This document shows, piece by piece, positions 51,042-59,770 of a stretch of 64,000 nucleotides of DNA. The notes under the pieces are model-generated. The model was not told the origin of the DNA. It worked only from the letters and a program-made list of their open reading frames with translations, and did no database searches. How positions within the stretch are numbered: position 1 is the stretch's first letter; each line of letters opens with the position of its first letter. The position numbers were made by a program, and so were the translations under genes. The stretch comes from Botryosphaeria dothidea (Eukaryota > Ascomycota > Dothideomycetes > Botryosphaeriales > Botryosphaeriaceae): the NCBI GenBank assembly GCA_011503125.2, contig WWBZ02000016.1, positions 5,456,001 to 5,520,000 on the forward strand, written 5' to 3'.

Positions 51042-51273
51042 TATTAGGCCCCTTAAGCGCTACCACCCTAGGCAACTAGGTAGATACTTAATAGCAACTA
51101 GAGGCCCCAGCTTTACTAAGGATAACTCGGTTAGGCACTAGGGCACGGGCCCAGCGCTAAGCGACTGGGTATATTTACCCTTCGCCCTCTCTTTCTAGAC
51201 TCTCTTTCCTTTCTCCTTGTATATAGATTTTTAGTTGAAAGCAATACCATCATTTCGGCTTTGCTGCCTCACA
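51042..51273 (+). repeat. Gypsy C 3' LTR (232 bp)
   Basis: Begins TATTAGG, RIPed from TGTCAGG or TGTTAGG, and ends CTCACA, followed by the target copy CGGCT. It is more mutated than the 5' LTR. Confidence 0.96.
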
Positions 51274-51537
51274 CGGCTTGACCTTTAAAGACCACGTGTC
51301 TATAAGGATTAGCCAAGCACGTTCAGCTTTCCAGAGACTCTCCCGACTGGCTAATATTGAACGAGGACTATCTCCCCAAGCTGTTCGCCAACTATACCTA
51401 GCATGCGTTACTACAGTTGCCGACTACGGATCCGAACTCTACTGGAATCAACAGGTATAGTTTAAGAGACAAGCACAGACACTACAGAACCTAGCCCTCC
51501 GCAAGATCCTAGGAGTGTTTAGAACTACACCAACTAT

Positions 51538-51777
51538 TGTCAGACTTTCTTGCCTTACTACCTCAGGCATCTCAGTTATCTCGAATGTTCTATCCTTTAT
51601 ACAACAACACTCTTTGATGCCCAACCCCGCATCGGCACTCTCTCTCGGATCTTTAGTATCCTCGGTTATGTAGTTATCACCTATGTATATAAGCAAGCCT
51701 ACCGACCTCCCTCTCAGGAGACAGGCAGAATCTACTCTCTTTTCTGACCTCACAACTCTTCACTCTCAAATCCAACA
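51538..51777 (+). repeat. Solo LTR of a copia-type element (240 bp)
   Basis: Begins TGTCAGAC and ends CCAACA. It is flanked by a perfect 5-bp target duplication ACTAT (51,533-51,537 and 51,778-51,782). The 3' half shares long stretches with the copia LTRs at 36,596 and 41,735 ('tatataagcaagcctaccg', 'aggcagaatctactctctt'), while the 5' half differs, so it is a related subfamily. No internal region is left, as expected after LTR-LTR recombination. It splits LINE B1 ORF2 between reverse transcriptase and RNase H. Confidence 0.93.
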
Positions 51778-53025
51778 ACTATTCTAATGGAAATCGAGAG
51801 TGGAATCCCACCGGTAGAGATCCGCCTAGATGCTAATGTAAGGAAATACGCCTTCCGGACAAACCTAATTGGAGAAGACCACCCTATCCGAACCGAACTA
51901 GAGAAGATTAACCTAGGAAGAAGGGAAGGTGGGGTAACGATATAGCTAGAACGGATTAAACAGCTACGAGAGAAGCAGCCAGCTAATCTTGAAGTGGTTA
52001 ACCCTTTCCTCTTCCCACCTTAGGCGGACCGCCTCCCCTACACTACCAGAATCTCTACCTAGGATAAGGCTACCACCGGAGCTACTCACGCCTAGGACCA
52101 GAAAGACTCTTTAGATAACCGCATAGCAATCTACTTAGACGCTTTAGTACTATTTAAAGGAGGAAACGTTAGAGTAGGAGTAGCTGCATACGACTATAGC
52201 TGGTCAAGAGCAAAACCCTCTACTATAGTCTCAAAAAACCTCGGTGCAAAGAGTTTAGTCTATAACGATGAGGTAGAAGGGCTAATTCAAGCCCTAAAAC
52301 TCGCCGTAGATAGAAGGTTTACCGATAAAGATATCCGGATCTACGCAGACAATTAGGTAGCTATTAAACGGCTATTAATACCTTTAAATACACTAGAGCA
52401 GGCCCGCTAACTTATAGCTATTATGCTAGCAAAGGAGTTGATCACCCGGAGGAACACAGTCACCCTAGAATAGTACCTAGGACATATCGGTATATAGGGA
52501 AACGAGGAGGCAGATACACTTGCAAAGAAAGCTATCTATGTATCCATTAATAAGGCTCCGACCTTAATTAGCTACTACCGTAGCGTAGTTAAAGCTAAAA
52601 GTCTTATAATATGGAGAGAGAAGCTTAAGTCTACCCTAGATTCCCCGTATAAGCGGAGGTTCGGATTAGTAGCCAGGCAAAGGTTTAACCCTCCTACCAA
52701 CTTAAGGGAGACAGCCTCGGCCTTCTACCAACTAAAGATAGGATATAGCTACTTTAAGTCCTACCTCTACCGCTTTAACCTCTCCGAAGACGATAAGTGC
52801 CGCTATAACCAGATAACCGCTTAGACCCCCCACCACCTACTTACCGAGTGCCGGCTTTATAAGGACCTCCGGGTTCCTATAAAGAATGCACTCGGAAAGT
52901 ATAGACTCGATCCTAAGGACCTATTCTTAACGAAGCTAGGAAGAGACCTACTAGTTAAATTCCTAGAAAAATCAAAGATTGCTACCCGGCGGTGGCAGTT
53001 AAACGACCTGCCTGACGAGGTATAA

Positions 53026-53297
53026 ATACGTTCCGCCGTCCACTCCTTAAATTCTCTTAGTACTTCTTATGCACTTAGCTTTTCCTACTACTATCTCCTA
53101 TCTCCTTTAAACCCGGTAGGAAGCCTAAGGGCTACTGTAGTAGCACGGGATCGCTAAAGCGTCACTATTTCTTGTATTATCACCGACCTCTCTCTAGCAC
53201 CGCGTGTAGCATAGCACGTAGATAGAAACGGGTTCTCCGGCCCCGTCTCTAATAGTCTAAGACTAAAAAGGGACGTTAAACTAAATAAATAAATAAA
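53026..53297 (+). other. LINE B1 3' untranslated region and tail
   Basis: Non-coding end of LINE B1 after the ORF2 stop. It is GC-rich in its middle and ends with 'aaataaataaataaa' (53,284-53,297), the tandem tail typical of this kind of LINE, directly followed by the target copy. Confidence 0.85.
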
Positions 53298-53310
53298 TAA
53301 ACTAGGAGAG

Positions 53311-53501
53311 AAAACCGGGAGAGTTTGGACGAAAGAGGGGTGGTTGATAGACCGTACTTCTTGGGGATTAGAGGAGCTAATAACAAATGGTTCTTAGATA
53401 AGAATAATGTCTATTTTAAGCTCTATTGCTAGCTGTAATAGCCCTTCGGTGGCCGGGCTTTTACGAGCGACGTTGGCTTGTAGTACTCTAATATATCCCA
53501 T
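53311..53501 (-). pseudogene. LINE B2 ORF2, first 60 codons
   Basis: The start is ATG at 53,501-53,499 (MGYIRVLQANVARKSPATEG). It is followed by LQLAIELKIDIILI-stop-EPF, the beginning of the endonuclease domain, parallel to B1 (LAVELKIDLVLIQEPY). It is interrupted by LINE B1 after FVQTLPGFLS and continues at 35,204 on the minus strand. Confidence 0.88.
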
Positions 53502-53512
53502 AGATATAGAGT

Positions 53513-54775
53513 CTAATTCCGCTTTGGGTGGGTCGGGTGTTTTGGTTCCCTATATTTTTCGGCTTTACAGGAGACTCCTAGTAAGGAGAGTCTCTTGTTA
53601 ATTGCTCTTTTAGCCTCCTCTTCAGTAGAGAAAGCTATATAGATTAAGCTAGCCTGTTGGGCTTCCCTTCGGGATTTAGGGGTTAGCTAGTACGGCTCTC
53701 CGATTATGTTAAGGCCTTGGTTAAAGGCCTTAGCGTCTTCTTTGATAAAGGAGGAGAATTCCTTATCCGTGTGGTCCTGGAGGATATTTGTAGGGACGCC
53801 GTGTACGGCTACCTTGTACCAGGGCCTATTAATCTCGAGATTATGGAAAGGGGTAATCTTTGAGATAATAGCAGAGTTCTTAGCTAAAAAGTCTGCTGTA
53901 TAGGCTTCTGTGCACGTAAGGACTACGTTTTTCTTCCCTAATATCGAGACGGTTGAGATAACTGGGTTATTTGATTTGATTTCGGCTTTAAAGGCTTCGT
54001 TTATTGCGTTGCGGAGGTGGAGTGGGTGTATAGAGATCTCGTTCTGAGGCTTTAGGACGACCTGTCTTTCCCTAATCGGGGCGGGCTTTAGGGCCGGCCT
54101 AGTCCTTTTCGTTGGGGGGACTGTTTGCCATTCTCCTTGCTTAACTGCTTCCGCGTAGGAGGGGTTACGGGCTTGGGAGGCCTGAGTGGTTTGGGGGTTT
54201 TGACGAGATGAGGGGGGCTGGGGAGCTTGGGGAGGCTGAGGAGCTTGGGAGGCCTGAGGAGCTAGATGGCCTTGGGGGGTTTTAGCTAGTTCTCTAGCCC
54301 GGTTGGCCAGTGCTCTTGTTGTATTCTCCATTGAGCGGATTTGGGTAGCCAGGATAGACTTTGACCGGTTTAGTATGCCTTTTTCTGTATATTCGCGGAA
54401 GATATTTGTAAGGTCGAGGATTTCTAAGCTTTTTTCCCTACTATCTTCGAGATCCGCCGCTTTAATTAGGCAGTTAAGAGTAGCTTCAAGGGCCTCGCTA
54501 GAGGAACGGAATGTCTTCGCAGGGGTAAACTGGGTACGTGCCTGGTACCTAAAGACCGGAGGGGGGGAGAGGCTGGTTAGGTCAATTGTCCGCTTCTGGC
54601 CCTAGGCTTTAGGGGTAGTGGTCTGGGTATGAGTCTCTTGGGCGTCTTCCATCTGAATTTCAGTCTAATCTGGTTGAGGGGTTCCGTATTCCGTTGGTGG
54701 GGCTGAGGGGCTTGTAATAGGGGAGCCTAGGATTACCCTATTAGGCGGTGGGCTGCCTAGGGGGTCTAGGGGCAT
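53513..54775 (-). pseudogene. LINE B2 ORF1 (gag-like)
   Basis: The start is ATG at 54,775-54,773 (MPLDPLGSPPPNRVILGSP). Two early TAG codons break it. From 54,331 it is open for 214 codons: an Ala-rich segment, a Pro/Gln-rich linker (QAPQPPQAPQPPSSRQNPQT), a basic patch, and then a folded-looking region (ISTVSILGKKNVVLTCTEAY, WYKVAVHGVPTNILQD). After a TAG at about 53,686 it continues to a cysteine-poor end at 53,513. There are no CCHC knuckles, unlike family A. The ORF2 ATG lies 11 bases downstream (53,501). Confidence 0.85.
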
Positions 54776-55147
54776 ATTGCTGGGTAGGTTCTCGTGGTCG
54801 AAATAAGGTTTAGCAGGGCTTGGCGGACCCTAAAAATTCTGCGGAAGTCGGGGCAGAAGGGGCTGCAATAGGGCTAGCGGGTGTTCCCTTAAGGGTATCC
54901 CTATGCAACTCTATCTAGGGTTTCTTTATATGCCAAAGAAGCTCAGGATGAAATTTGGGAGGAATCGGGAGTGGTTTGAGGTTAGGGTAGGTATGCGAGG
55001 TTCGCGTTGGATTCTAGAGCCCCTGAACGTCTCTTTTCCACGCGACCATACAGCAGCGCGTGTAGCTGCGAGGCTAAGATTCGAGGGTCTAGCTAGGGGA
55101 ATTGAGAGCTTTCGAGCGGTACTGGTCTTGGCGCTTTTTCTCGAGGT

Positions 55148-55681
55148 CGATTGATGCTGAAGATAGCGTAGTAGACACCGTGGTTTTGTCTATTTCGGAT
55201 CGAGAGGATTGCGACGAGGACAGAACGCCATCGATTTCGGGATAAGGAAGTGGCGCAATGGGCGTGTTGTCGTTAGTATCAGATGGGAAAGTCTGCTCGG
55301 AGTTTAGGTTCTTATTATCTTCGCAATGAGGAGATAGCGTAAAGGAGGGCGAGGTCGTATCGATTTCAGCTGGCTTTGTGGAATGGGCTAGGACGGCATT
55401 TAAAGACGGCATTTCGAAAGCTTTGGATGCAATTGCACAGGGCGAAGATAAAGCCGCAGGCATAACGTGAACGGTAGGTCTGCAGACACCGGGATTGTAT
55501 TGACTCGGCTTCTGTGTTCTGTTCATCCTGCGTCGATGGCGGGAAGGGCTGGCGCTTACGCAGAGGCAGCAGTGCTGCCGAGGAGGGGAGAAGGAGATGG
55601 TTGCGTAACCCGGCGGGCCTCGAGACTTCTGCCGGCGTAGGCGTCTTGCAGCCAGGCGTCGATGACGGAGGCGCGCGACAT
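55148..55681 (-). pseudogene. Broken reading frame adjoining LINE B2
   Basis: In unique, non-RIPed DNA next to the LINE border. A minus-strand ATG at 55,681-55,679 opens MSRASVIDAWLQDAYAGRSLEARR, which ends at a TAA after some 42 codons. The likely continuation passes into a second frame (LPLRKRQPFPPSTQDEQN near 55,560-55,510) and then a third (from 55,526, Ser/Thr/Pro-rich, SSSQSSRSEIDKTT near 55,210), and runs straight into LINE B2. Two frame changes and the loss of everything downstream point to a dead gene. The style (a short WL motif, then a disordered Ser/Pro segment) recalls the N-termini of some fungal PD-(D/E)XK-like proteins, but this is weak. Confidence 0.35.
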
Positions 55682-56841
55682 GGCAGCCGCAGCGATGGTG
55701 TTGACAAACGTGTGTGTTTTGTATTATGCCGAGCGGGACGCGACGCGCAGCGCTAAGATACGGCGCGATAAGATAACCGACGCATCGCTGTTGCCTAACA
55801 GCGTGACTGCGTATGGTCGAGACAGCTCCAGACTAGAGGGAATCGGCTTAGTGTCACTATTATGACGTTGCCGCCGCAATAACACAACTCGCCTAACGCC
55901 AAAAAATAACCCTAAGCACGCCCTTCCTGGAAATGCGGCTCGGTATAGAGGAGCTACGGTGCGTAACAGGTAGGCTCGAACACCACCTCCTCTTGTTCGC
56001 GCTACGGTGGACGACGGCCACGCTCAGCTCCATGACGGCGGCCGTGGCCAATGCGACCGCCCTACCTGACAACAGCCACTTTTACCGTGGAACCCGTCTC
56101 GAGACCGCGCCTGTGGCGTCCGGCGGCCTACAACGCGCCCCCGCGCCCGCTGCTGTCAACCGCTGGCCGCGCCGCCAGCTGGCGCTGTGGCACGACGTGT
56201 GCGGCCTCTAAAACCACGCCGATGAGAGAGAAATAAAGAGAACAGTTCAGAGCTTTATCTCCTAGATAAATAGGTCGAAACAGCCATCTTTGTCTAGAAT
56301 ATCGGCTACTATCTACCTACCAAGGTCGTAGCGATGTTCGTAGTACTAGGGCTCCGCAGTGCTAGTAAGAGGTACGTGTAAGGGTTCGGCCCTAGGATGG
56401 ATCGCTAAAGGGCTGAATTGATGTACCTAAAGGTCAAGCTGGGGATGAAAGGACACGCATCCCCAGCGACTCTGTATAAGCGAGGGCTAGCGCCACACGT
56501 GATCGCCGCGGATCCTCCCCTGGGCTCCAGCCCATAATAATAAGAACTTAGCTCGAATAGCTTAGTGTAGGATATCACTCGTTCTTGAGACAAATCGTGT
56601 CTCACTGTATAGCTTAGTCACAATCACTTGTATGAGAGGCAGGCGGGTTACCTACCCTCTCCCTCTTCATGCCGACTATCGTTGTTCATCAACATTCCAA
56701 CACTTAGCTATACAGAAGATAGGCTCTAGAACTGTACTTTTTTAGTATATACTTCGTATACTTTTATAACAATGTCTTTCTCTTATAATAACGTTCTTTA
56801 CAACAATATCTTTCTTTTAAAACAATGTTTCGGTTTAATAT
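55682..56841. other. Intergenic DNA, no convincing gene
   Basis: The sequence is GC-rich up to about 56,220, then mixed, then AT-rich before the RING gene. Short open frames on both strands have no recognisable domain. A 9-bp inverted repeat 'ctgtatagc'/'gctatacag' lies at about 56,605-56,613 and 56,706-56,714. Between its arms, read on the minus strand, is a TGTTGGAATG start such as copia LTRs often have, so an LTR remnant is possible but unproven. Confidence 0.4.
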
Positions 56842-56850
56842 CTATATAAT
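56842..56850 (+). promoter_or_regulatory. TATA-like box of the RING-H2 gene
   Basis: 'ctatataat' lies 58 bases before the ATG at 56,908, inside an AT-rich upstream region (56,740-56,870). Position and composition suit a core promoter; no other evidence. Confidence 0.4.
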
Positions 56851-56907
56851 TCTTCCAGATCCTAAGCAATGCTGTGATAGAACAGGGATCAACGACTCGC
56901 TAACACG

Positions 56908-57579
56908 ATGCCTCCGCCGAGATGCAGCCGTTTTCTCTTCTTGATCGAGGAGATCGTCAAACAGCCCTATACCTTTGGTCGGGACCTCCCCGAGGAGCAC
57001 CGCAAATGCGGTATATGCCTCGAGACTATCGAAGATGATAGCTTTACAGTCCAAAACTGCCCGACCGCTCCTAATGAGCATAACTTCCACATCCTTTGCA
57101 TCTTCACGTGGTTGTCTACCTGGCCGCAGGATGACAGTGACGGTCCAAACCGTACCTGTCCGCTATGCCGTACAACGCTGTACATTCAACATCGCGCCGT
57201 AGTAGCTATTCCTAGTAAGGAGATTCTTGAGCTCCGCGAGGCTATCAACAACTCCTGGGAGTCGCTACTGACTACCGCTACCGAGCGGTTCCCCCCTGCA
57301 CGCGATACTGTGGGCCCCCATTTGGGGTACGTAGATCGAAGGATCGCTTATGACGCGGCTGACAGATTCAAAAACATCGAAGCTACCCGCCTTGTTACCA
57401 TCCTTGGCGATCGCTACTTCGTCGAATTCAAGCGCGCGGAGGCTTTTCTTACGGACGTCAAAGGTTTTGCTGGCGTCGAAGCAGAGATCGCAGAGCTCAA
57501 GGGGCAGCTCGCTCATGTGGAAAGGCTGCGAGTGGTCCTTGACGAGTTAAGCATGCACGCCGGCATCCTTAGCGGTTAG
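56908..57579 (+). CDS. RING-H2 finger protein, probable E3 ubiquitin ligase
   Basis: A 223-codon intact frame with no RIP damage. The N-terminal half holds a RING-H2 finger with ligands C34, C37, C51, H58, H61, C64, C84 and C87: KCGICLETIEDD, then NEHNFHILCIFTWL, then NRTCPLCRTT. The six-residue gap between C51 and H58 and the 19-residue gap before CPLC are longer than usual. Known RING proteins bind an E2 enzyme and pass ubiquitin to a target. The C-terminal half (about 105-223) has no domain I recognise and is helix-rich, with a likely coiled coil near 190-215 (EAEIAELKGQLAHVERL). There is no signal peptide or clear membrane segment. An intron or longer form cannot be excluded. It is the first intact gene beyond the repeat block. 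Confidence 0.75.
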   Translation: MPPPRCSRFLFLIEEIVKQPYTFGRDLPEEHRKCGICLETIEDDSFTVQNCPTAPNEHNFHILCIFTWLSTWPQDDSDGPNRTCPLCRTTLYIQHRAVVAIPSKEILELREAINNSWESLLTTATERFPPARDTVGPHLGYVDRRIAYDAADRFKNIEATRLVTILGDRYFVEFKRAEAFLTDVKGFAGVEAEIAELKGQLAHVERLRVVLDELSMHAGILSG

Positions 57580-58276
57580 TTTACGTGCCTCGACACCTAT
57601 TCCGGTCGTACTATTCCGAGCCTCGCCCTTGCACAACAGCTCCCGCCACATAGCGCCCACAACAACAACTACACATGACCCAAATCGACCTGTTTTCGCA
57701 CGAGCTCTCGAGTACACGGAGTTAGTCATTCTGACGGTGAGCAGAGGCCTAAGCGACGACCAGTTCGGGCCGTGCGAGCACCTCAAGAACCACCTATCGC
57801 GCGGGTTCAACGTCACGCTGCTCCGCGGTCAGCATGCACAGTAGCAGGAAGGATCACAGGGCTCTTGTCCATACGAGGGAAGTACATGCTAGGTGTGTGT
57901 CTTAAGGTGGACTAGCCACCACCCCATTCGAACAAAAACAAATTGAAGTAAAAGATTTCCCATATACCTCTCTAGGTCCTCTTGGAACTCAAAGCAGTTG
58001 TCCACGCTCGTGATATAGAGTAGCCGAGGACAAGGTATTAGTAGTATCCGAGTATATACATGTTGGAACATAATTCAATCAATTCGCACTGAATCACAGT
58101 GCGGCGTCGTGCTTTTTTCAGTGCAACAACACACGTCCGGGCCAGAAGATTTATAGAGATTGAGATTACGATTGTTGGGAATGCCCTAGAGACGTACGAT
58201 ATGTTTCCCCGGATCCGTTAAGAGCTTCAGAGCTCCTCTTCCCCTCCCCCCTCTCCCCCCGCCTACTTCCCCCGGC
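57580..58276. other. Intergenic DNA between the two genes
   Basis: This contains the 3' ends of the RING gene (plus) and the 469-codon gene (minus), which converge here. A perfect hairpin CGCACTG-AATCA-CAGTGCG lies at 58,085-58,103, followed by a short T run (58,112-58,117). The end near 58,230-58,276 is pyrimidine-rich, and a 14-bp tandem repeat 'cctacttcccccgg' (58,262-58,289) runs over the stop codon of the minus-strand gene. No gene of its own is seen. Confidence 0.45.
58085..58103. other. Perfect 7-bp hairpin in convergent intergenic region
   Basis: CGCACTG and CAGTGCG are separated by AATCA. A T-rich stretch follows within 10 bases. It could be a binding palindrome or a 3'-end structure; chance cannot be excluded. 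Confidence 0.4.
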
Positions 58277-59686
58277 CTACTTCCCCCGGCCCGCTGCTGC
58301 CCGCATATCCTCCACGCAAGCGTCTGCATACGCCGTGCTTCCCCAACAGTGGATCTCGTTGATCCAGTCCACCAGCTTCGCCAACTGCCCGCTGCTGGTC
58401 AGCGATCCGCCAGCCAGCTTGGCCAGGCTGCAGCCCTGCCATGCGCCAGCACCGCTGTCGCTCGCCGTCGTCGCGATCCCGGGCCGCACGCGCCACACCT
58501 CGTACACTGGACCGGCCAGCAGGATCCCAAAGTGCCGGAGCGCGTCACTGCCGCTTTCGGCGGTCGCGGCGGCAGCGGCCAGCCTCCATCGATTCCACAG
58601 CGCCACGGCGCCGCTCGCAGCCAGCCGTTCGCGACCCAGCTGCAGGGCTGTCCGGTGGCCGTCGGCAAGCACGTCGATGCTGAGGTAGGGCAGGCACGCG
58701 CGGCGATGGCGCAGCGCCGTGTGGCTGGACAGCTCGTCGGCGTTCATTGTGCAGAAGTTCGTTGGCGTCGTCGCCGTCGCCGTCCAGCCCGGGCTACGTG
58801 CCCAGCTTGGGGAGGTGGAAGACAGAGGACGCGTCAGGAAGAAGCCACCAGCCCAGAGCCAGTAGGAGATGGTGGGCGAGGTCGCAAGGGGAGCAGCGCC
58901 GGCCGTGGGCTGAGACGACGCTGTGGTGGTGGTGGTCGTCGTCGTCTTCGTTCTCGTTGTCGCTGTCGAACGAGAATTCGAAGGGTCGGCTCTAGCCTTC
59001 CCGGCCGTGGCAGACAGCACTTCGGACCCCGCTGTCCTACAGGAGGGGGTTGATGCGACGAGAAGGGGCGGTTCTTCCCAGCGTGGCTCGGCCGCGGACA
59101 CGGGATCGGGCGTGAAACTGTCGCTGCTCAGGCGCACCGGCAGCCGGAATGGGCTCTGCTTCGCATCAATGTCATCGCCACAGCCTTCCGGGTCCGGGTA
59201 GACGCGTCCCTCGGAGCGGAGCAGCGAACTGAGTGCCTCGAGCTTCCACTCCTCCGCCGAGAGGTTGCCATCGCAGACCATGGCTTGGTAGTTGCGGGCG
59301 ATGCTTATTAGATTGTTAAGCTCGAGCCACACTGTAGCTCGGCGGAGGGTGGATATGCGCTGATAGTGAGAGGCGCGTGACCTGGCTGGGGGCGGCTCTT
59401 CGCTGCCGAAATAGGCGAATGGTGTCTGCTCCGCGTAGGGTTTGTTGTCAATGGCGATGCCGCGCGGTGCGAGTGTAGCCAAGGCAAAGCGCGCGCTCCC
59501 CGGAAGTGGAGGTGCAAATGGCAGAGTTGGCGAAGCGGCAACCTTGGTATTGCCTGCGGAGACGGTAGACATGGAGACTAGATTCCACAGCTGTCGTGTG
59601 CGCTTGGGATCGGTGATGAAGCTGCCAGCATGCAACGAAATGCTGGACATCTCATTGACGGCCGTGGTGGATATATCCGTGGGCAT
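58277..59686 (-). CDS. Uncharacterised 469-residue protein
   Basis: A single intact frame from ATG at 59,686-59,684 to TAG at 58,279-58,277, not RIPed, with third-position GC typical of a coding frame. The N-terminal part (1-75) is Ser/Thr-rich. A helix-like region follows near 105-160 (RISTLRRATVWLELNNLISIARNYQAM). Then comes a low-complexity linker with a Thr tract (TRTKTTTTTTTTASS, about 245-260). One hydrophobic segment lies near 270-285 (SYWLWAGGFFLT). The C-terminal part is Ala/Leu-rich (YLSIDVLADGHRTALQLGRERL, LRHFGILLAGPVYEVWRV). I recognise no family. An unrecognised intron over the low-complexity linker is possible. Confidence 0.65.
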   Translation of the reverse strand: MPTDISTTAVNEMSSISLHAGSFITDPKRTRQLWNLVSMSTVSAGNTKVAASPTLPFAPPLPGSARFALATLAPRGIAIDNKPYAEQTPFAYFGSEEPPPARSRASHYQRISTLRRATVWLELNNLISIARNYQAMVCDGNLSAEEWKLEALSSLLRSEGRVYPDPEGCGDDIDAKQSPFRLPVRLSSDSFTPDPVSAAEPRWEEPPLLVASTPSCRTAGSEVLSATAGKARADPSNSRSTATTRTKTTTTTTTTASSQPTAGAAPLATSPTISYWLWAGGFFLTRPLSSTSPSWARSPGWTATATTPTNFCTMNADELSSHTALRHRRACLPYLSIDVLADGHRTALQLGRERLAASGAVALWNRWRLAAAAATAESGSDALRHFGILLAGPVYEVWRVRPGIATTASDSGAGAWQGCSLAKLAGGSLTSSGQLAKLVDWINEIHCWGSTAYADACVEDMRAAAGRGK

Positions 59687-59762
59687 GTCGATTGGACGGG
59701 TTGTTTGCGTAGATTGCGTTCTTTGCTACGATTGCGAAAGAGAGGCCATGGATAGGAGTGCA

Positions 59763-59770
59763 TTATATAT
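59763..59770 (-). promoter_or_regulatory. TATA-like box of the 469-codon gene
   Basis: On the minus strand 'atatataa' lies about 77 bases upstream of the ATG at 59,686. Spacing and composition suit a core promoter. Confidence 0.4.

Larger units (their letters stand above)
44892..51273 (+). mobile_element. Gypsy C: full-length chromovirus, lightly RIPed
   Basis: A 6,382-bp Ty3/gypsy element with 232-bp LTRs and a 5-bp target duplication CGGCT (44,887-44,891 and 51,274-51,278), sitting in the reverse transcriptase part of LINE B1 ORF2. It is the best preserved of three copies and shows the family organisation clearly: gag with a zinc knuckle, protease, reverse transcriptase, RNase H, integrase, chromodomain. 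Mutation is patchy: tracts such as 47,705-47,805 and 49,975-50,130 are as mutated as, and nearly identical to, gypsy B. Confidence 0.96.
42344..53025 (+). pseudogene. LINE B1 ORF2: endonuclease, reverse transcriptase, RNase H (interrupted)
   Basis: The start ATG is at 42,344 (MESMRVLQANLNRS). The endonuclease domain spans 42,344-43,220 with LIQEPY and AGDFNTHHAWWDP. The reverse transcriptase spans about 43,950-44,891 with SYRIISLLSCLGKVLERI, GIPQGSPVSPILF and an intact YIDD at 44,630-44,641. Gypsy C interrupts at 44,892 and the frame resumes at 51,279 (GLTFKDHVSIRIS...). A copia-type solo LTR interrupts again at 51,538. RNase H follows at about 52,130-52,560 (AIYLDALVLF, IYADN, and GHIGI-stop-GNEEADTLAKKA, Trp lost). 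A Cys/His tail (KCRYN...HHLLTEC) lies near 52,797-52,855 and the stop at 53,023-53,025. A frameshift near 43,010 and several TAG codons also disable it. Confidence 0.88.
35205..53297 (+). mobile_element. LINE B1: family B LINE carrying three later insertions
   Basis: A full-length LINE of about 6.1 kb without its insertions. It has a 5' leader (35,205-35,613), ORF1, ORF2 with endonuclease, reverse transcriptase, RNase H and a Cys/His tail motif, and a 3' end with an (AAAT)n tail at 53,281-53,297. The 14-bp target duplication TAAACTAGGAGAGA lies at 35,191-35,204 and 53,298-53,311. The host is LINE B2 in opposite orientation. Later insertions are copia (36,596-41,983), gypsy C (44,892-51,273) and a solo LTR (51,538-51,777). 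RIP is light to moderate and strongest in the 5' 1.4 kb. Confidence 0.94.
53298..55147 (-). mobile_element. LINE B2, 5' part
   Basis: Minus-strand LINE of the same family as B1. The 5' leader (55,147 to 54,776) is nearly collinear with 35,240-35,613 of B1. ORF1 is at 54,775-53,513, and the start of ORF2 from 53,501 runs to the LINE B1 insertion at 53,311. It lacks the first 35 bases or so of B1. RIP is light. Its other half is at 34,011-35,204, 18 kb away. Its 5' end abuts unique DNA at 55,148. Confidence 0.92.

Noticed and set aside
53281..53297. Poly-A-like run as a gene polyadenylation tail
   Set aside because: The (AAAT)n run directly precedes the target duplication of LINE B1 and is the LINE tail.
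56605..56714. MITE or solo LTR with 9-bp inverted ends
   Set aside because: The inverted arms 'ctgtatagc'/'gctatacag' are short, there is no clean target duplication, and no second copy is seen in the window. Left as a remark in the intergenic entry.
57580..57844. Small plus-strand frame (57,629-57,844) after the RING gene
   Set aside because: It has no domain and no separate promoter signal, and it is overlapped by an equally long minus-strand frame.
58349..59201. Several plus-strand frames of 80-234 codons opposite the 469-codon gene
   Set aside because: GC-rich coding DNA commonly leaves long antisense frames. The minus-strand frame is far longer and has a plausible promoter, so it was preferred. 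This is a judgement, not proof.
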